Shown: in pieces, positions 38,956 through 52,634 of the stretch
Numbering within the stretch: position 1 is the first letter of the stretch
How the letters are laid out: each line of letters begins with the position of its first letter
DNA from: Talinum fruticosum
Taxonomy: Eukaryota; Streptophyta; Magnoliopsida; Caryophyllales; Talinaceae
Assembly (NCBI GenBank): GCA_021018815.1
Contig: JAITYX010000011.1
Location: forward strand, 5,222,501-5,286,500
Length of the DNA stretch: 64,000 nt
Direction of reading: 5' to 3'
Program-made: the position numbers and the translations under genes
The notes under the pieces: model-generated
Told to the model about the DNA's origin: nothing
Databases searched by the model: none
The model's input: only the letters and a program-made list of their open reading frames with translations

Positions 38956-40510
38956 GTTTTTCATTGCGACATCATCATTCACTACAAAAGTAAGGGTCAA
39001 TTAGTCATAAAGAGTGCCACATCAAAAACTATCATTGGATTTCATCCCATAAAATATTTACCCAAACTTCAAAAATTTCAATATTATTTATTCAAAATAA
39101 TGAGTTCTGTAAATTATCATATCAATAGACTCATATTTTATTCATTTTTCTTTTATGGGGGTTAGACAATTGTAATCATCTCTTTTTCTTTTGTCCTGGT
39201 GTGGAATCAAATTCTGCAGTGTTCAAAGGTGAGACATAGGCAGTGGAATTTCAGACAAGAGAGAGTCGTTTAAGGGTGAACTGCAAAGGTAATTCACAAA
39301 GAACCAAATGGCTCAGAACTGTTCTTGCAGCAGCAGTCTATGAGCTTTGAGTGAAAGATGTGCCAGAGGATTTCAGAATAAAGGCAGGCCAATAGAGGTT
39401 AAGTTAAGGCAGACTCAATATGCTTGCTGTGTTAGAGCTGATGGTTATGTTGTGAGATGGAGTGACCTGATATTTGTATTTTTGTCACTCTTATACCTAA
39501 CTTTTGGGAATATCAATGATAATTATTTTCTTTTTCCCAAAAAAAATGCCGAACTGTTGCGCAGCCACAAGAAATACAGCTCATATTTGCAGAGCATGTC
39601 ATTATGTACACGAGTATTCTCATTGACACACCAAGATCAATTTTGGTAAGTTACATAGAGAGCTTGAGCATACAAATGCCAAAACTAAAAGTGATTGGCA
39701 ACTTCTGACTACTCAGGAGAGGAACATACAATGCAGAGATAACACCAACAGGACCTGTGTCATAAATTTAGGCTATGAACATATTCACAACTTGGAGAAA
39801 ACCTCTACTTGCTGATATCCAGGGAATTATAATTCATTCAACATTAGAAGCCTCTGATCTTTCAAGGAGGGAGATGAGGCACCCTCCACAAACTACAAGA
39901 TACAACAACAAATGTGAACTTGTTTAAGTGTTCTATTGCAGAATAAAAGCGGATTAATAACATACAAGTTATAAAAGAAAACAAAGAGACGGATGCAAGT
40001 CAAAATCATAAGAGTCTAAGTGAGGCAAGCAACGCTAGGGTAGTGAACTAAATGCTGTTTTCATTAAGAGCGTCCTTGGTTGTGAGACAAGGGATGGAGT
40101 TTATAGGAAAAGGCATTTCAATCACCACAAGATTATAAATTACTTCACTATGAGAAACAGAGCAGTCGATTTTGTTCTCTTTACCATACAATTGGATGAT
40201 GCAAGGAGGTTTGCAAGTGCTACCCCCCTCTCCAAAAAAAACAAGAAAACCACAAAAAAGGCACTACAATAAAGATTGAAAAAATATGAAAAATGAAAAA
40301 AAATATTCACTGTTCTGAAACACCAGGAAAGTACTACAAATGCGTATTCTAAAGACAAATATTTCTACATCTTTATACAATAATTTTCCTTCGAGCCAAA
40401 TGGTACCTTAGTGATAGGGAACACCCCCCCAAACTCCCAAAAAAAACGGCTGCTTAATTTTCACTCATTATGCAAAAGAGAGGAAATGAAGTACAAAGAA
40501 ATATAGGGTA
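38245..40510. other. intergenic DNA between the MULE and the GNAT gene
   Basis: No gene recognised. 38290-38650 is a less AT-rich patch with open frames on both strands that resemble nothing known. 39210-39480 has a stretch with exon-like composition (plus strand, NKGRPIEVKLRQTQYACC) that I could not assign. 40430 has a C-run then A-run. Confidence 0.5.
38925..38954. repeat. (ATT)n microsatellite
   Basis: About ten ATT units. Confidence 0.9.
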
Positions 40511-43500
40511 TCATAGATGCCGAACCTTAAAACCTGCTTTAGAATACAATTCTTGAGCACCATTGTTGTCTGCATTTACATGGACATATAGCTGCTTCAT
40601 ACCTAACAGTATGCAGAAGTCCACAGAGAATGGCAAGTTAATACTTCAGTGAAGAATAAAAGGTAGATGCACATGTTTCCCAGTAGGATCTAATGTACCA
40701 GATGAAATGGCCATATCAGTGGCCAAATGAAGCAAATTTGTAGCAATTCCCTGTCGCCGGGCAAACTTGAAACACAAACATTAGCAACGTAGGCGTACTG
40801 TTGTCCGCCAAAGGGCTGACAGGGCAAGGCAGAAGGAGATCTACTTTTATCCTGTAGATAAACGATAATTGAGAAATCACTGGTATGATTTAGTGGCTGT
40901 AAGGCAAATGGTAAACATTTCATAAAAACTTGAAACGACAAAGTGACTGACCCCTGGATATTTTTCTCCTGGCAAATGTTGCCGTATGCTGAGGTCTAGA
41001 GTTCCAACAACACTATTTAAGACAGTTCTCCTCACATTTTTCTCCTCTCTTTTCACCTAATTTGCAGGAAGAAACGACATAATTAAAAAGCATCATCATG
41101 AAAAAAAGAAGAAAAGAAGCTAAAAGTGGACATCACGTTTTCCAAAAGACAAAAAAAAAAAGGAAAGAAAAAGGCATCAACATGAAGGCTAACAAAATAT
41201 TAGCTAGCATGCAGGTGTAAGCTGCTTAGCTCATGAAATCTATTAGGTTACTAACAGAAGCTTGGTTTCAAATACTACCATCAGCCAATGCCCCTCACTT
41301 CATACCTTCCACAAATAAAGGGAACTCTAGAAGAACTGAGTTCGATGAATATAATGAACTGGCAGTGGAACAGGGCCGTGTCACTACTCCAAACAGTCAA
41401 TTCTGCTGAACAGGGAGGCAAATGTAGAAAAATTCTTCCCAGTGTTCATGATATGACATTTGTCAAGTCCTCTAGAAAGAGCACAGGCTACTCAGATGTC
41501 AGCTTTCAAATCAACAGTGTTTAATATGATTTGATACTTGTTCAGTAAAAAATGGTTACATTGACATGAAAGCCCTGTCAAATAATCATTTTTCGCAAAG
41601 TAATTATACCTTTATAAGCTTAAGAGCATTGGTGGCTTTGCTATGGAGAAATGAATGGTGAATGTAGCACAAGGACAGCATTACATAAAACATGTATGAC
41701 TTGGAAGTCAATTAAATTATTAGACAAGATAGCCATGAACACAAGCGAGATATCAAAAATACGATAATTGAGTGCGACAAATTAGCTGGATATGCAAACA
41801 TATTTATGTGTTGTTTAGTCTAAGATTTGAACCACATAAACCAAGAAGGGAAGGAAACAAATAACTAAAGTGCTAATCAATTTCATTGCAAATTAGCATT
41901 TGGCGTAACTTCTATTCATGTTTGTCAAACTAAAAATCTGTTCCTGATAAGCTCTCAGGGTAAAAAGAAAATTGTCAAGTGTGCCGGTCCATAAAATCTC
42001 ATAGTAAACCAAAACTAGAGTTTCCAACATATTAGTGAGCACTTCAATAAAGACTCTTTTCTGGAAAAAAAAAGTACCAGAATAACATCCATGAACTTGT
42101 TCCATGACATGAAACAATTGTGCAGTAACAATTTCAAAGGACAAATGGACAGGAGCTTAGAACATACTGCAACTAGGCAGAAACACTTGAGCGAATTTCC
42201 ATCCAGCCCAGAACATCGTCTTTTCAGTGCATAGAACTCCTGTGACACACAACAATGTAGGTACTAATTGTTAATAACCACGATAAATAATTCTAGTATA
42301 AATTACTAGAAATGCAGTTTCAAGTAGTCCTATACCTCATACAAGAAATGAGTAATAACTATAACTAGGAGCAGCTAAGGCTTTCATACAAACACAAGAG
42401 AGTTCAAATACCCTGTTTAGATAGAAGGTAAAGACAATATTGATGAAGAAAAAGGAGATCATCATACAAGATCAGGGCCAAAGAACTTAAATGAGGCCGT
42501 CTCAACCATTTATTTTCTATTAGACACTCAGTAATCTATTCTGAGCTCTTAACGTACTTTTTGTTCCTTCCTCTTTCCATCCCCATTCTTGCATTATCTA
42601 CCAGTGCTTTGATGTGATTCGCCTGCTTATAAGTCCTTAATGCCCTGCCTTCCCATCTTAAACACCAGTATGTCCCCCACTTCTCATCTCTTTTCTTTAT
42701 TTTCTAACTTATTGGAAATTAACCTAAATGTTTTACTCTAAAAATCACCTTTTTTTTTGGGGGGAGGCGAACAACCTTTCTATTTGATTCCATCAAGGTA
42801 CCTATTCTGGATGTCCCAGCTCCCAGGCCTTACTCTGATGAGATCCACATGGATGTTCTTACTTCATGGCTGCGCTATGGATTTCCCAAAACCTTGTCAA
42901 TGGTATTTGCTTGCATTACTTCCAATTCCCCTAGAGTCACGGCTTGAGACCCCATTTCTACCCAGATTTTTGCTCTCATGGAATTCAGTACCAAAACATT
43001 TAAGGGCTTCCAATTTGATTGATTTCAGACAACACCAAGATGCACGGGACTTAAATGACTATTCATAGTTTATAGATCTACTGTAAAATTCAACTATCTT
43101 TAGCTAAAATTAACAGGTTTTATATCATTATTCAAGAGCGATTGGTCTTTGGGGCACATCTTAGCACGTCTCAGATTTTAGTGGCGGGGAGGAGGATGAT
43201 CTAAAGCAGCACATTCTACAGCTTGCTGCATTGAATGAAGATGTTTTTGCAACAAGATATCTTGGCCTGACTCAGTCCCCACTAACTCAGGGATGGAACA
43301 AGTGAATTGCAAAATTTTGATGATTATGGCATTTTCTGAAATTTTTTCAGTTTTGTATTCTTTTTTTTTTTTTGGGGGGAGGGGGAGTATTTCTTGTGGC
43401 ACACGTCTCAGAAAAGAGCTTTATAATTATTAATATTTTTCTTTTTGAGGGAGGAGGGGCAGGTTAGTCCAAATAGGATCTCATGGGGGCACGCAAGTGG

Positions 43501-46500
43501 CTGAAGGATAGGGAGAAGAGGAAGATAGTGAGCAAGGGACAAACTCTCTCATGCCCCTATCCGGATTAGATCCCCAGACCTCATTGTTGGAAGATGCATA
43601 CTGTAAATCACACTAGACCACCCCTTTCATGGTTATAAAAATAATATTTTAGTTGTATTAAAATACCATAATTATTTTGTCCTATCCTTAAACATTTTTT
43701 TGGCTATAACATCTGTTAAGTTAGGTTTATTTAGGAGTTAATTGTGAAAAAAAGTTGGTTACTTTTTAGTTGGAGATTCACCATAATTTAGGTTCCGAGT
43801 GGATACTGCATCACTGCCAACAAAGACCGACCTTTATTACTAACAATAAAGACTCCAAAGAAGCCAAGATGGAGTCAGAGCCAAAGTTTTTCAAAGAAGT
43901 GCTAAGATTCTAAAGAATCTTATCATTGGGGTTCATTTGTTTCACATTAGTGATAACCTACATGCAGGTTTTTATCATTTTCCCTCAAGGAATTTCCAAG
44001 TCACACCCTAGGCATCTGATATATGCAGTGTTATAGCTTTTATAGGCACCACAGTGAATTTGCAAGGTTGTGCCTTTGATCCTCTTCCTTTCAAAATTCA
44101 TGATAGAGATTTTTCTAAGAGATGAATAATGATGTGCAGTACATGGAATGACAATCAGAATTTTGATGGTTTTAGGAAAGAACTAAATCTTTTAATTTAA
44201 ATTTACTCTTTATTTCAGAACTAATATGATGAGCATTTATTAGGGCAGTATATCTTAAGATTATTAAGACTATAAAAGTAACATTTTGGCAATATTAAGA
44301 TATCATATTATTTATTTTCCTTATCCTAGAAGTAATTGCTCAAGCTATTACTTGTGTATAATATGCTATTTGATAAGTTAATATAAAATACAGTTGGTTC
44401 TATATTTTCCTTTTCTTTTTTTTTTTTTGTCCAGAGAGATTCACCATCATACCAAGCCAATCTAATTTTGCTGAGTGCCACCGAAGGAGGCTTCCAGTTA
44501 TTTGGATTAGAGTACGAGGATTTGACACAGTGATACAAATGCAAGTGTTGTACTCAGCTATTTTCGAGAAACTGGGGAGTTTTAGCCCAAGTTGAATGTG
44601 TTACAAGTCCAGTGTTTGCACACCAAGGTAAAAAGAGGAGTTCAAGAAATATGAAGAGACTGAATGTTTAAGGCTTAGCAGTAAGCAAACTTTGCACTTG
44701 CAATTGAATTGTAGGGAAGTCATTTCAATTAAAACCAAGATTTGAAAGGTATCAACTATCAGATATTCCATAAGAAATGAAGCAGAGGACAGTTTTGGCA
44801 TGGGCTTCACAAGTATTTTTGTAAAATCGTATATCCCAAAAGTAATGTTTAACCCCAAACTTTACTTGTCTTTAAAAACTATTTCTTATTATTAATGATA
44901 GCATTATTAGTACTGAACCAACTTCTATTACAAGGAAAGATAGTGCATCAGGACCCTGACGTACCTGTTCAGCATACTTCCTTTTATATGCATCAATATG
45001 CCTAAAAAACACAAGAGTTTAACAAAATCTGAGACCAAGATATAGATTTTTAAGAGACCAAGGGCAAGGGAGGAACAGAAGAAAAGAGAAAGGAAAACAT
45101 GTACTGATGAGTAATAACTACAAAATGATCCTGTACCATTTTATATCTAAAATAAACCAACATGAAGGTATAAATTATTTACAAATATGTAGAATCTAAC
45201 CTCATGTATGACACAGACTCCCAATGGGCTTCAGCACGGAGCCATGCTGCTGTCTGCCACAGATAGAGATAGGAAAAGAATACATGGAAGCACCATAAGG
45301 CTATGTAGACCACCAAATATAAAAATGTTCTGAGGAAAGAAACAAACTAACCCAGTATTCTTCATCAAGAACAGCTTCACGAGCAATATACCGAGAAAAC
45401 TGATGTTTTTGCAGCCCGTCACACTCTTGATCAGTTAGCTGCAACCTGTTGAAAGAAAGCTCAGGCAGCCTTAGATTATCGCCACTTGAAACAGCAGGTT
45501 GCTGCACTTTCTGACCATTATTGCAACGAACTTCCAGTGATTTCACTCTCAATGTTGAATTTGGAAAGCTTTCTCTGCATGAAAATGGATCACATCCATG
45601 TCAAGCCAAGAAATGCTACCAAAGCAGGACATTAGACATTACTGAAACTCATAATCAGGTCATCAAAACCCTAATCCAAACTTATTTAGCTCCAAGATAA
45701 ACCGATTTGACATCAAAAGAAACTTTTGAAAAGAGGAGAACAAAGTACTAAACGGGTGAATTGAGTTGAAGATCTTCATCACACTACCATAGGACCTGTG
45801 ACCTCCTCCAAATTGAGAAGTGACCCAGTATACTAAAGTCTGTTCATATGCCACGGTCACAAGAGATGAAAATTAGTTATAGAAATTAATAGAAAAAGTT
45901 ATAGGAGATTAAGTTAATAGTAACATGCTCTTTTGATAGCTTCATCTTCTAGGTGTTCAAGAACGCATAGGAAGCAACTAATATACAAATACATTGCAAA
46001 GAAGAATATTTACCCTCAATGATTCAGTAGATGCCCATTTCACAATTGCTACAAAGTGTTGGAGCAACGGAAACAAGTGGCACACGATTTCGGGGTAAGG
46101 TTGGTACATCTGGAGTGTGGACCGCCAACCCCACACCACCTCCATCCAGAACTGGGGGCATAGATTTAAACATAGACATGGTTGGCCATAAGTATTATAC
46201 ACATATTTGCCCTCGCCAAACTTTTTGTATGCAGTACTTAATACATTACAGCCCAATCCCCAAATACAAACCGTTGGGCCCTCACTTTCTACTCAAATGC
46301 ATTGTCTATTCGTTCTGATTAATGTTTTCTGTGAATTGCTATAGTTATGATTAGGTCTTACAACTGTTGAATACTATTATAATGACAACTCTCCATAACA
46401 CTTTTCCAAGTTAACAGCAAATAATTAGTGAATCCAATAGGACAAATCGCTCTCATATACATAGTTATGAGGAGCACAACATCAATAGGTTAGGTATGTC

Positions 46501-47097
46501 CGTAATTATGTCCCTTAAAAACACGTCGGGCTGAGCTCCTTCACGCATCGTGTGCCTTTTTTCCCCTAATCCGATCATATTAACAAAATAAATCCAACTA
46601 CTAACAGCAATGCTTACAAGGCTCAGCAATACTCTTTGAAAGTCCATCACCCTCTCCCAACACTACTAAAATTAGGACAACAATGACGTATCGGTCTGGT
46701 TTTCCAACCTTATCCTAGGCAGTGTCTTCCTCAAAATTCTTGGAAAAATAGTTTTACTTTCTAAAATTTCCTACATATCAGTTGTTGCATCCAAGAGAAA
46801 GGATTTAATTCTCCCCTCTTCCCCCGGCCCCCAACAAAAATCCCAAATCTCAAGCTAATAAAAGTGGACCCAGATCGTTTGATTGCACATAATTTCCCAC
46901 GCTTGAGCCTTGAAGAAGAAGAGAGGATTTTTATCTTTTTAAAGCTTATAAATTTCTTTCACGTCCGTCAATGGTAAGCATTCGAACAATCCAACCTAGT
47001 AAGCAAACAACGATACAATTCAAACATTCCCAGGTGCAGAACACGAAACAAATCAAAGAAAAATAAACCCCCAAGATTAAATTCGACAACACTTGAT

Positions 47098-47128
<31 letters not shown>

Positions 47129-47267
47129 AAGCAGAAACTTGAGCATGGGCTTACCCGAAAGCTGAAGGGACCCGCACAGATACAACACGGGTATTACTCT
47201 GTTTGATTGAATGAGGGATTTCGGGTCGAAATTGAGGTAAAATTGCTCTTTGCAATTCTACCTCCAT
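40511..47267 (-). CDS. GNAT-family N-acetyltransferase, probably plastid-targeted; 8 exons, one frameshift
   Basis: Uses acetyl-CoA to acetylate amines or protein N-termini/lysines. Exons: 47155-47267, 45352-45574, 45201-45253, 44965-45001, 42168-42239, 40952-41056, 40699-40851, 40511-40602; all junctions have GT/AG and the phases agree, giving 282 residues once the exon-7 gap is counted. The N-terminus (MEVELQRAILPQFRPEIPHS) and following Ser/Arg-rich residues look like a transit peptide. Conserved blocks: IAREAVLDEEYWTAAWLRAE, EFYALKRRC, SVVGTLDLSIRQHLPGEKYP, YVANVCV, acetyl-CoA loop ARRQGIATNLL, and the C-terminal YVHVNADNNGAQELYSKAGF. This order recalls Arabidopsis plastid GNATs of the GNAT4 type (recall, not search). 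Exon 7 is 153 nt where phase needs 154; the missing base is just before the ARRQGIA codons (40758-40765), so as written the product would lose the acetyl-CoA site. Confidence 0.92.
43435..43630 (-). mobile_element. probable tRNA-derived SINE in GNAT intron 4
   Basis: On minus, GGGGTGGTCTAGTGTGATTT is box-A-like and GAGGTCTGGGGATCTAATCC is box-B-like. The segment runs to an A-rich end (CTCAAAAAGAAAAATATT in minus sense). Flanks TTAATATTT and TAATATTTT could be a target duplication. Family not identified. Confidence 0.45.
47099..47128. repeat. (GA)n tract just inside GNAT intron 1
   Basis: About 15 GA units with one CA interruption, 27 bp downstream (in gene sense) of the exon-1 donor. Confidence 0.9.
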
Positions 47268-47636
47268 TTCTCTTGTTCCCCCTTTCTCTCTCCTTGTCTG
47301 GCTTCTCTCTCCTCAAGCCGTCATAAAAAGAGCCAGGAAAGCAACCCCGAAAACAAAGGATTTTCGCCCTTTTTCGCCATTAAATTTGCATATGAATTCA
47401 GGTGGTGAGAGGGCGCCTGGAAAGTGGGATAAACTGAGAGGAGAGAGATTTACTTGGATTTTACTAGTTTCCGCATCACAGAATGGATAAGGCGAATACA
47501 GAAAAATACGGACTAACATTTTTTCTTTTTGATAGCAAAATACAGACAAATAATTGGAAGTGGCAGAAAAAAGAAACATAGGCTAATAATTATCCATCAT
47601 GTATGGAATATGGCCGAAAAAAAAAAAGGACACCAT
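47268..47636 (-). promoter_or_regulatory. upstream region of the GNAT gene
   Basis: Only about 370 bp separate the GNAT start codon from the (TA)n tract that marks the LINE 3' end. The proximal part has pyrimidine/purine-rich DNA (47268-47320) as in many plant 5' UTRs. No clear TATA box was seen, so this is position-based. Confidence 0.4.
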
Positions 47637-47659
47637 ATATATATATATATATATATATT
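47637..47659. repeat. (TA)n tract at the LINE 3' end
   Basis: About 11 TA units where the LINE sequence stops. Confidence 0.9.
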
Positions 47660-50600
47660 TGGAAAGGGTAATTAAAACAACTAGTAGGTAGCACTTCTGC
47701 TCGAGGTTCTACCAAGTTGTCCTCCATAAGAATGGAGAGTAGGGAGGAGAGGAAGGAAGAGTATCCCAAGTACAAGGAATGAGTAATGGAAAGACCTAAT
47801 CTTGCGACCCAATCCATGCACTCTATTTCCCTCCCGAAACCGATGTCCGATAAGCACATTACAACAGCTTCCTAATATACAGTGAGTGTCCCGAATGAGA
47901 GTCCGAATTTCCCATGGCGGTGGGCACTCCCTACACAAGGCCTTAATCACCACTTGGTTATCTCCCTCGATTATGATGTGACGAAATCCTACTAGGATGG
48001 TCGCTCGTACTCCGTTCCGCATTGCGGTGGCTTCCGCAAAAGATGATCCCAGGTTTGTAACTCCCGCTTGAATGAATCTTCCGTCCCAACTTTTGATGAC
48101 AAACCCTCCAGCTGCAGATCGTAGAAGATTTTGATCCATCAAAGTAGATTTTGATGAACCCCTGGCGGGTTCTTCCAACCTATATGTTGAATTGAGGTGG
48201 AAGAAGTGATAGATGAATGAGGTGTAGAAGAAGTAGAATAAATTCCATCAAATTTGCCTCTTGCCCTCCATTCCGCCCAAGTTTTTTAGCTTTAATTATT
48301 GTCCGAAATGTGTTATACCTTCTATTGTTAAACACTACATCGTTCCTACTTTTCCAAATGCTCCGGATTAAATATACCATTCGACTAGTTGAGTTGGTTT
48401 ATGGAGGTTCCTATATTTTTGAAAAATATCACCTAGTGACAAGCCTTGAAATTGTCCGACGTTGATATCAAGCCACTTTTGAAGAAAAGCTTTCTCCCAA
48501 GTGTCCTTAACCAGTGGGCATCCGGCAAAGAGATGGTCAATCGATTCCTCACTTTGTCGGCATAAAGGGCGGTGTCTATCCACACTAAGCCCTCTTCTTG
48601 AAAGAGTATCACATGCAGTAATGGATTTATGTTGGATTTGCCACGTAAATATCTTTAATTTAGGCATGACGTCCAACCTCCATATCCAACTACCTTCCCG
48701 GGTATGGTTATGGTCCTCTAGATTATGTGCATTCCAAGTTGTTGATTTTGTAGTAAACTTTCCTGTACTCGATAGTCCCCAACACACCGTGTCTTCCAAA
48801 TCATGATATGGAATGGGTATGCTACTGATTTTTACGCATATGTCCATTGGAAGGAAGGAGGAAAGGAATTGCATGTTCCATTCTTTCCCCGACGTAAAAC
48901 AAGCATTGACGAGTAGCATCAAGTGCTTGGAATGTCATTTCTAGTACTTGTCATAATGTTGGCTTAGTCGTTGTTTGCCCACACCAAATGTCTTGCCAAA
49001 ACTTTGTTTTCTTCCCATTGCCTATTTTCCATTTGAGCCCTCTTTTAAAGAGTTCCCTTTTTTCGGAGGCATCTCCATGCCCAAGAGTCCGAAGTTTTGG
49101 GTTTACACGGAAAAGGTCTTCGGATATCGTTAAAAGTTTTGGGTTTCGGGAGGCATCTCCATGCCCATCTTTTTGGTTTACAAATTTTGTCCCAAGAAAC
49201 AAAGGAACGCCCTTTGATATCTTTTGCTTTACTCCGAAAAAATCTCTGTTGATTTTGTCTAATAAGTCTGTTGTGCTCTTTGCTAACTTAAAACATTGCA
49301 TTGTATGCGTAGGAAGGGATTCCAGGTTGGATTGAATCGGAACCACCCTTCCCGCCTTTGACAATGAATTAGCTTTCCAATTTTGTAGTTTTTTGTCCTG
49401 TTTTGACTAAGATGTCGGCAAATATAGTGTTGTTTGATCTACCTTTAAATACTGGGCATCCAAGATATTTTCCAAAAGAGCCTCTATGCGAAATATTAAA
49501 AATAGAAGAGATTGAGCTTACGTCTGCAGAAGTCGCATTCTTGGAAAATACCAGACACGATTTATAAAAATTGATCATTTGCCACGAGAGCTTACAGAAT
49601 TCCCTCGGTAAGTTATCGAGTTTAAAGCACGTTTCATGGTTGGTCTTGCGGAAAAGTAAGTTGTCGTCGAGCAAACGAGTAAACATGGGATTTTTGTGCT
49701 CTAGGTGCAATCTTGATCCCAATACCGGATTTAGGATGCATTGCTTCGCATGCAGTCCGTAGGCTAGCACATCCATGCAAATAATAAACGAGATATGGCG
49801 ACAAGGGATCTCCCTGTCGTAGGTCTCTAGACGGCCTGAAAAATCGCATGATTCGTCATTAATTATCGAGAGAATAAGTGACGGTAGAAATACATTCTCT
49901 TATCCAGCTGATCCAGTTATCATGAAATCCTAATTCCTTTAGGCGAGTAAATATGAAATCTCATTCAATTCTATCGTATGCCTTTTCCATGTCTAATTTG
50001 AGACCAACATAAGCTTGCTGACCTTTTATATTACCAAACTTGTTAACAATTTCATGTGCCGAAGAATATTATCATGAATGTCCCTATTCGGAACAAAAGC
50101 ACTTTGAAGGATAGGTCGAAGCCTATTAACTATAATTTTAGAGATAATCTTATACGGACTATTGCACAAACTAATTGGCCTAAATTGCTTCGTTGTCGAG
50201 GATTTGCCATTTTTGGAATAAGAGCAATGAAGGTGTGGTTGATCTATCTTAGTAATTTGTCATACTTAAAAAAATCTAAAACGCTTTGAGTGACCTCATT
50301 GCCAATAGTATCCCAGTCTTGTTGGAAAAACCCGCTCCAAACCCATCGAGTCCTGGAGCTTTACTGGGTTCATTTGAAAGACTCGCAGCTTTGACTTCGT
50401 TTGGTGATACTTGGGCAAGAAGTTGGGAGTTATCGGTTTCAGAGATAAGTGGTCTTAAATTGAGATTACCTTGATTATCATTTTTTCTTTGCGTGCTGAA
50501 TCTACTAGTGAAATCAGTAATGAATTTCTGTTTGATACTTGTTTTGTCGAGTAATCCACACACCCGAATCATCCTTGATTTGGGTTATAGTCATTCTTTG

Positions 50601-51721
50601 CTTCCGAACGCACAACATTTATGGAAGAATTTAGAGTTACAGATCACCTTTGGTTAGCCATTCTTTCCTATAAAACTTACCCCGATATTTTTGGTTGAAT
50701 AACATGAGTCTCTCTCTTTGTTTTATAAGTCTTGAGTGCTAGTGGAGTAATCTAAAGCTGCATAGGTCGGAGATCAGCATGTCCTCAACTTTTTGAAGTT
50801 GTGAGGAGTTTTTCTCGATCTGCTGCATATAGCTATTGCAGGAGCTTTTAGCCCATCCCTTTAGTTTAACTTTGATACCCTTCAATTTACGGATAAGTTT
50901 AAACATATTAGTTCCTCTAGGAGACGTGTTCCATTGGTTCTTAATAATCTTTTTGACTTCATCAAAATTAGACCAATTGTTTTGAAAACGAAAGTTCCGC
51001 CTTCTATTCCATGATGTGTTAGGGTCCAGTATTAAGTACAATATAACAATGGTCCGAACAGGAAAATGGACCATGAGAGATTGTGCATTTTGGGTACACC
51101 TCAAGCCGGTTTCTTCTAGCTATTGCTCTATCAAGTCTTTCATAGATGAGTCTGTCCTTTCAAATATTTTTTCCAAGTGAAGATCCCGCCTACAGGTCGG
51201 ATAGATTCTCCCTGAATAGTATGAAGAAAATTTCTCATTCTCTAAAGTTTTATTAGGGAAGTTGGTTGTCCTCCTACTTTTTCATTAAAGCTTTCTATTT
51301 CGTTAAAATCCCTATTATGCACCATGGTAAATTAATAAGACAGTTTATTTCCTGTAGGTGATCCCAAAAGGCATTCTTTTTAATAGGTTGAGCTGGACCA
51401 TATATTCCTGAAATGACACATTCCTTTTGGTTTGATTTATCTAAGACATGCACATGGATAAATCTATGATCTTTTACTAGAACATTTGCCGTAATATTAG
51501 CCGTATTCCACAATACCCACATCCCTCCAATATGATTAACTGGCAAAACATAATCGGAGTAATCAAAGCCTAGAGTCGATATGATTTTTTGAGTATTATC
51601 CAAATTGGTCATGGTTTCAATCACAAAGAGTATATCCGGTCTATATTTATTGGTCGAATAGAGATTTCTGTTTAATTTGGTGTTTTTTGGCACCTTGAAC
51701 ATTCCAAGCAATTATTTTCAT
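47660..51721 (-). pseudogene. LINE ORF2: endonuclease, RT, zf-RVT, RNase H
   Basis: Starts MKIIAWNVQGAKK at 51721 (endonuclease Asn site), then after a shift YRPDILFVIETMTNLDN, HIGGMWVLWN, GIYGPAQPIKKNAFWDHLQE. RT follows: SKAPGLDGFGAGF near 50.33 kb, RDLRQGDPLSPYL near 49.82 kb. The catalytic F-A-D-D box is broken by one extra base at about 49669 (frames read SFAR and LLDDNLLF). zf-RVT is at 48.4-48.9 kb (WRLDVMPKLKIFTWQIQHKS, HLFAGCPLVKDTWE). RNase H is at 47.7-48.2 kb (GGFVIKSWDGRFIQAGVTNL, SSFAEATAMRNG, IIIEGDNQVVIKAL). Several other shifts and stops. Confidence 0.9.
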
Positions 51722-52634
51722 TAATCAAAGAAAAACGTCCCAATATTGGTCCATATTGGGAAAAAGAAAAACTTCCCGAGACATAGCAAATAAGCGATAC
51801 ACGTTTGCTCCTTGTAGGTACTAACTTAGTATAGTTCCAACACTTGTACAAATATAGCAACAGGGCATAAAAACTGCAAAGCGATGAGTCGAACCCTTTT
51901 AGGGTAGTCGAAACAGGAGCCTTGGGAAATTCGGACAAGTCCGAAGATCCTCTCGCCCAATAAAGCATATCAAAAATTAAAAAACATAAATAAGTACAAT
52001 TTAAAATTGTGTCGAGACTCCTGCCATCTTCCTCTTTGGCATCCTATGAGCATTTAATGGTCCTGTCGAGCGAGCTTTCGTCCACAAAAACACATCACAT
52101 AAGTGCTTCAAGCAGAGGGTATATTGCCAACAACAAATCATATGCCTCTCGAAGGTAATCCAATCAAATGAAATATTCCCTTTCCAACTTATATCTATAA
52201 CAAACATGCTAGAAAAATCCACTAGGGAGATAGTCTCATATTTCAATGGGTACTCATCATCGACTATGGACTCACCCGGTGGACATAGCCTCTTTGGCTG
52301 CCTGCCCAAGGAGGGGGTAGCCTTAAGGGAATTGCCACCTAAGTAAGTGACAGTACTCGGAGATCCGAGTAATGATTAATCAAGGAGAAAGTATCCGGTC
52401 TCACCCACCGAGTCTTGCTTACCATCAAGCCTTACCCCTTTTAGCTTAGTCCATATCTTACACAAGTACTCCTTACTAGCTGCTTGGGCCAAAAAGTTAG
52501 AAGCCATAAACATAAGTCCCTAACAATATCTAGAAAACCAGTAATAACTCGCAAGGTTCTCCACATAGGATGCAGTCTTTTGCTCTGTGAGCGGAGGTCC
52601 GAACTTATAGCTGCAGGTGCAAGAAGGTATACTC

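Noticed and set aside
46031..46318. Open frames on both strands in GNAT intron 1
   Set aside because: Higher GC than surroundings, but no splice signals in phase with the gene and no recognisable family.
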